Shown one piece after another: positions 34,982 through 38,025 of a stretch of DNA of 38,025 bases. The stretch is from positions 1-38,025 of the forward strand of contig PBLX01000002.1 in the NCBI GenBank assembly GCA_002722435.1, given 5' to 3'. Numbering within the stretch: position 1 is the stretch's first letter; every line of letters starts with the position of its first letter. Position numbers and translations under genes: made by a program. The notes under the pieces were generated by a model, which was not told the DNA's origin, did no database searches, and saw only the letters and a list, made by a program, of their open reading frames with translations. The stretch is from Legionellales bacterium (GTDB lineage Bacteria; Pseudomonadota; Gammaproteobacteria; Comchoanobacterales; Comchoanobacteraceae).

Positions 34982-35700
34982 TACTAGAAGTCACAGAAGT
35001 AGAACACTATACGGATAGTTTATTTCGTATTAGGACAGAACGCCCCCGGAGTTTTCGTTTTACTGCGGGCGAATTTACTATGATAGGAATTCCTGATACA
35101 AATATTACTAGGGCATATAGTTTTACTAATGGTCCAGGCGATGACTATCTTGAATTTTACAGTATAAAAGTTCCTAACGGCCCATTAACAAGTAAATTAC
35201 AACACATAAAAGAAGGTGATAGTCTAGAAGTCAAAGAACGTACAAGTGGCACACTTACAATGGCTAATATAGAACTTGGCGGTAATTTATGGATGTTTGC
35301 AACTGGCACAGGAATTGCTCCTTTTGTAAGTATACTACGAGATCCAGATACATATAATAATTTTGATACAGTAAATGTAGCGTGGAGTGTTAGAACAAGT
35401 GCTGAACTAGATGCTTATCATGACTTTATAAAGGACATCCTCAGTGACGGCATAAACAATTACTATCCAACTGTAACACAGGAGACTCCTCGACAGGGAG
35501 TGCTTCAGGGAAGAATACAGGAACATATTGCTAATGATACATACTGGAAATTTATTAGGCCAGACAGTGACAAAGTAATGGTTTGCGGCAGTATGGACTT
35601 TAACAAGGACATGAAGAACTTGTTTATAGACACAGGATTCACTGAAGGTAGTAAACGCAGTGCAGGAACATTTGTACAGGAGAAGGCATTTGTCGGATGA
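34978..35700 (+). CDS. Ferredoxin/flavodoxin-NADP(+) reductase-type protein (240 aa)
   Basis: FAD-dependent reductase of the bacterial Fpr type. FAD-binding R-A-Y-S at 45-48 (TRAYSFTN), an NAD(P)-binding start GTGIAPF (110-116), VMVCGSMDFN near residue 200, and a C-terminus AGTFVQEKAFVG like the short C-terminal tail of bacterial FPRs. Size matches about 240-260 residues. It would pass electrons between NADPH and ferredoxin or flavodoxin, the usual source of the reducing electron for radical SAM enzymes. Unusual as a phage gene. Overlaps a 21-residue ORF (ATGA) and the zinc-finger gene. Confidence 0.87.
   Translation: MILEVTEVEHYTDSLFRIRTERPRSFRFTAGEFTMIGIPDTNITRAYSFTNGPGDDYLEFYSIKVPNGPLTSKLQHIKEGDSLEVKERTSGTLTMANIELGGNLWMFATGTGIAPFVSILRDPDTYNNFDTVNVAWSVRTSAELDAYHDFIKDILSDGINNYYPTVTQETPRQGVLQGRIQEHIANDTYWKFIRPDSDKVMVCGSMDFNKDMKNLFIDTGFTEGSKRSAGTFVQEKAFVG
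35678..35682 (+). promoter_or_regulatory. Shine-Dalgarno AGGAG for the zinc-finger gene
   Basis: AGGAG lies 7 nt before TTG 35690, inside the end of the reductase gene. No ATG is available in this frame, and GTG 35660 and TTG 35672 lack a comparable site, so this sequence decides the start. Confidence 0.6.
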
Positions 35701-35860
35701 TATTATATATGTAGACGATCCACATGTAAAATGCACAGGACAACCATATCCTAACAATCATCCTGCAGTATACTATGTTATTCCATCAGGAGGTACTGCA
35801 GTGTGTAGATATTGTGAACAAAAATTTAGGTTAAGAGATGCCGAAACTAGCGAGCCATGA
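35690..35860 (+). CDS. CHCC zinc-finger domain protein (56 aa)
   Basis: Small zf-CHCC-type protein (the fold of the mitochondrial complex I NDUFS6 C-terminus). C15, H24, C39 and C42 appear in KCTGQPYPNNHP and VCRYCEQKF, in the spacing of that family. The domain binds zinc; small bacterial stand-alone members are often near respiratory or Fe-S genes. The start is TTG 35690, since its SD is strong. The reductase's TGA (35698-35700) lies inside the first codons. The end overlaps the carbamoyltransferase by 23 nt. Role in the operon unknown. Confidence 0.75.
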   Translation: MSDDIIYVDDPHVKCTGQPYPNNHPAVYYVIPSGGTAVCRYCEQKFRLRDAETSEP

Positions 35861-37457
35861 TGGCATAGATCCTACTAGTAGGAAAAAACTAAACAAAATT
35901 TTAGATAAAGAAAAGATCGAAATACACAGTAGTATAGATCCTGTAAAATATTACATGGGACTAAGTGCTGGATTTCACGATGCAGGTGCTAGTGTAATAG
36001 ACAATCATGGTAATATAGTGTTTGCAGGACATGCAGAACGCTACAGTGGCGTTAAGAATGATCCAAATTTAAACCAAGAACTAATAGATGATGCACTTAG
36101 GTATGGAGAGCCAAACAACATTGCTTGGTACGAACGTCCACTACTTAAACGTACACGCCAGTTGTACAGTGGTGAATGGCGTAAAGCAATAGACTTTACT
36201 ACACAACCAAGCAAACAAATACACGCCTTACTGGGAAAAATACCAGTTCACTGTTATGGTCATCATTTGTGCCATGCTGCTGCAGGATTTCAAACAAGTC
36301 CATTCACTAGTGCAAAAGTAATTGTAGTTGATGCTATAGGTGAATGGGATACTATAACAGTATGGGACGCAACCTACGAACCTAAAGAATTTTTAACTAA
36401 TCCAGCAACTAAGCATAGAGGCAAAGCACAATACAAAAAACTCTGGAGTCAACGATATCCACACAGCATTGGATTGTATTATAGTGCAGTTACACAGTAT
36501 GTTGGACTTAAACCCATGGAGGACGAATATATTCTAATGGGTATGGCGGCCTATGGTAAAAGTTATCTAACAGCATATGAAGAAAACTTAAAACTCTGGA
36601 GCGATGATACAAAGATTGAAACAATGGATAATCTACATGCTGGTATACAGGATGATTATTTTTCAGGCACAGGACTTAGTGAATTTGATATTGCTGCTGG
36701 CGCACAAAAGGTTACAGAACAACTATTATTAAATCTAGTGCAAAAATGGTGTGGTATGGGAGAGAATCTAGTGCTTATGGGCGGAGTAGCACTAAACTGT
36801 GTTGCAAACAGTAATTTAAGAGCATACTGTAAAAATTTATGGATTATGCCTAATCCAGGCGATTGTGGTTCAAGTTTGGGTGCAGCCGCACTACAATATG
36901 GTAGACGACTAAACTGGAAAGGGCCATATTTAGGACATGATATGGGAGGCGAATATCCTGTAGATGCAGTTATAGGTGGATTGATTGCTGACAAAATTGT
37001 AGGTGTTGCTAGTGGACGCGCAGAGTTTGGCCCTCGTGCGCTGGGCACTAGAAGTTTACTGGCTGATCCTCGCGGAGAGGATATTAAGGATCGTGTTAAT
37101 GCTATAAAGAAGCGACAAGAGTTTAGGCCTTTTGCGCCAATGATTCTGGAAGAACACGCAAGTGAAGTGTTTGAAATGTATCACGATAAAAGTCAACCCT
37201 ATATGCAATTAGTGTATCCTTGTAAGCAACCGGATCTTTATCCTGCTATAGTGCATGCGGACGGTACTAGTAGAGTGCAAACAGTAGGAAAACAGGATCA
37301 TCCAGGAGTCCGGGAGTTACTTGAAAAATGGTACTTTATGACAGGATGTCCACTGTTATTGAATACTAGCCTAAATATTAAAGGTGAGCCAATGGTAAAC
37401 AATCGTGCTGATGCGGATCGCTTTGAGAAAAAATATAATGTAAGGGTGTGTAGTTAA
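35838..37457 (+). CDS. NodU/TobZ-type carbamoyltransferase (539 aa)
   Basis: O-carbamoyltransferase family (ATP plus carbamoyl phosphate give a carbamoyl-AMP intermediate, then carbamoyl transfer to a hydroxyl). N-terminal Kae1-like domain: GLSAGFHDAGASVI near 41-53, metal-site H142...H146 in GHHLCHAAAGF, then GGVALNCVANSNL. C-terminal domain: EFGPRALGTRSLLADP, RPFAPMILEE, and LLLNTSLNIKGEPMV. Length matches the family. NodU acts on nodulation factors and TobZ on tobramycin, both sugar substrates. The end (KYNVRVCS) lacks the usual longer tail. ATG 35838 overlaps the zinc-finger gene; next gene starts at its stop (TAATG). Confidence 0.88.
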   Translation: MPKLASHDGIDPTSRKKLNKILDKEKIEIHSSIDPVKYYMGLSAGFHDAGASVIDNHGNIVFAGHAERYSGVKNDPNLNQELIDDALRYGEPNNIAWYERPLLKRTRQLYSGEWRKAIDFTTQPSKQIHALLGKIPVHCYGHHLCHAAAGFQTSPFTSAKVIVVDAIGEWDTITVWDATYEPKEFLTNPATKHRGKAQYKKLWSQRYPHSIGLYYSAVTQYVGLKPMEDEYILMGMAAYGKSYLTAYEENLKLWSDDTKIETMDNLHAGIQDDYFSGTGLSEFDIAAGAQKVTEQLLLNLVQKWCGMGENLVLMGGVALNCVANSNLRAYCKNLWIMPNPGDCGSSLGAAALQYGRRLNWKGPYLGHDMGGEYPVDAVIGGLIADKIVGVASGRAEFGPRALGTRSLLADPRGEDIKDRVNAIKKRQEFRPFAPMILEEHASEVFEMYHDKSQPYMQLVYPCKQPDLYPAIVHADGTSRVQTVGKQDHPGVRELLEKWYFMTGCPLLLNTSLNIKGEPMVNNRADADRFEKKYNVRVCS

Positions 37458-37783
37458 TGGCAGTAGTAAACGGAGAAGATCTGCAAATTAAGGGTAAAGT
37501 CATTGAAGCCTTGCGCAATGTTTATGATCCTGAAATAAGCATCAATGTAATGGATCTAGGACTTATTTACACATTGATCTGTCGTGTAGATGGATCTGTG
37601 CTATGTGAACATACACTGACTAGTATGATGTGTCCTTTTGCAGATCAAATATGCCAGGACATTAGTGATGCTATTAAAAGTGTTCCGGAAGTAAAAAAAG
37701 TTGAACGCAAGTTAGTTTGGGATCCTCCCTTTGGACCGGATATGATTCCTGAAGATACTAAATTTGCAATGGGCTGGATGTAA
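37457..37783 (+). CDS. MIP18/SufT-like Fe-S cluster assembly protein (108 aa)
   Basis: DUF59/MIP18 family: DPE at 24-26 (YDPEISINVMDLGLIY), a conserved Cys59 in LTSMMCPFAD, and VKKVERKLVWDPPFGPDMI. Family members (SufT, MIP18) help mature Fe-S proteins, and similar small proteins occur in marine phages. Its position beside an operon with seven radical SAM enzymes suggests it helps load their clusters. The 1-nt TAATG overlap at both its start and its stop implies coupled translation with the genes on either side. Confidence 0.85.
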   Translation: MAVVNGEDLQIKGKVIEALRNVYDPEISINVMDLGLIYTLICRVDGSVLCEHTLTSMMCPFADQICQDISDAIKSVPEVKKVERKLVWDPPFGPDMIPEDTKFAMGWM

Positions 37784-38025
37784 TGGATAGATTAGTAGCA
37801 CTTGGATGTAGTTTTACACTGGATAATTATCAAAAAACATGGGCAGATTATCTTGCGGAAAAACTTAATTTACGCTGTGATAATTTAGGTGCGCGAGGCG
37901 CAGGCATGGATTTTCTAACAAATAGACTTTTAGCGACTAGGCTAATATCCAGTGATACTGTAATAATAATGTTACCCAGTGCAGATAGATTTGACTGGTA
38001 TATAGATCAGGGTAATCCTTTACAA
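37783..38025 (+). CDS. SGNH/GDSL-like hydrolase, 3' partial
   Basis: The first 81 residues of a gene cut by the window edge. LVALGCSFT near residues 4-12 has G-C-S-F-T at block I (nucleophile S10), NLGARGAG (N34, G36, G39) resembles block II, and DTVIIMLPSADRFDWY resembles block III. Family members are esterases or lipases, and some de-O-acetylate sugars; similar proteins are common in marine T4-like phages. ATG 37783 overlaps the preceding TAA. Catalytic Asp/His would lie in the missing C-terminus, so activity is not verifiable. Confidence 0.65.
   Translation, partial: MDRLVALGCSFTLDNYQKTWADYLAEKLNLRCDNLGARGAGMDFLTNRLLATRLISSDTVIIMLPSADRFDWYIDQGNPLQ

Overview
The window looks like part of a tailed-phage genome, most likely a T4-like marine myovirus infecting an AT-rich alphaproteobacterium (SAR11-like) or a picocyanobacterium. 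The evidence is compact AT-rich coding on one strand, giant repeat-rich virion proteins, fibre-type genes with marine-phage repeat signatures, T4-type late-promoter-like GATAAATA boxes, and small accessory genes of kinds seen in marine T4-like phages (2OG-Fe(II) oxygenases, HxGH nucleotidyltransferase, carbamoyltransferase, DUF59/MIP18 protein). The host assignment is inference. All supported genes are on the + strand. I see no tRNA, rRNA, CRISPR array, insertion sequence or integrase.

Region 1 (1-18533) is a late virion-structure module. It holds a giant structural protein that enters from the left edge (over 4250 residues visible, with a seven-blade FG-GAP propeller in the middle), an 878-residue fibre-like protein with three 70-residue repeats, a 220-residue structural protein, a 484-residue fibre-like protein sharing its C-terminal domain with the 878-residue one, and a 302-residue structural protein. 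Two of these genes have the same upstream layout: a GATAAATA late-promoter-like box, then TATGCGGAG exactly 10 nt before the ATG.

The boundary (18534-18589) contains a perfect sigma70-type promoter (TTGACA, 17 bp, extended -10 TGTTATAAT). Its spacer is almost entirely a GC-rich inverted repeat with a TACG loop. Predicted transcription would start at or next to the first ATG, so the mRNA may be leaderless.

Region 2 (18590-38025) is an unbroken, tightly overlapping run of 24 small to medium genes that reads as one operon. In order: an unknown protein, two DxD glycosyltransferase-like proteins, an unknown protein, a 2OG-Fe(II) oxygenase, a third glycosyltransferase-like protein, a twitch radical SAM protein, a B12-binding radical SAM protein, an unknown protein, a second 2OG-Fe(II) oxygenase, a possible paralogue of that unknown protein, five more twitch radical SAM proteins in a row, an unknown 361-residue protein, an APS-kinase-like P-loop kinase, an HxGH nucleotidyltransferase, a 21-residue basic peptide ORF, a ferredoxin/flavodoxin-NADP reductase, a CHCC zinc-finger protein, a NodU/TobZ-type carbamoyltransferase, a MIP18/SufT-like Fe-S assembly protein, and the start of an SGNH hydrolase.

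The main candidate for an undescribed system is this operon. Seven radical SAM enzymes sit with an electron donor (FNR) and an Fe-S assembly protein that could support them, together with glycosyltransferases, oxygenases, a kinase, a nucleotidyltransferase, a carbamoyltransferase and an SGNH hydrolase. That set resembles a sugar or aminoglycoside-like tailoring pathway, possibly for a surface glycan or hypermodified nucleic acid. The substrate cannot be determined from sequence alone.
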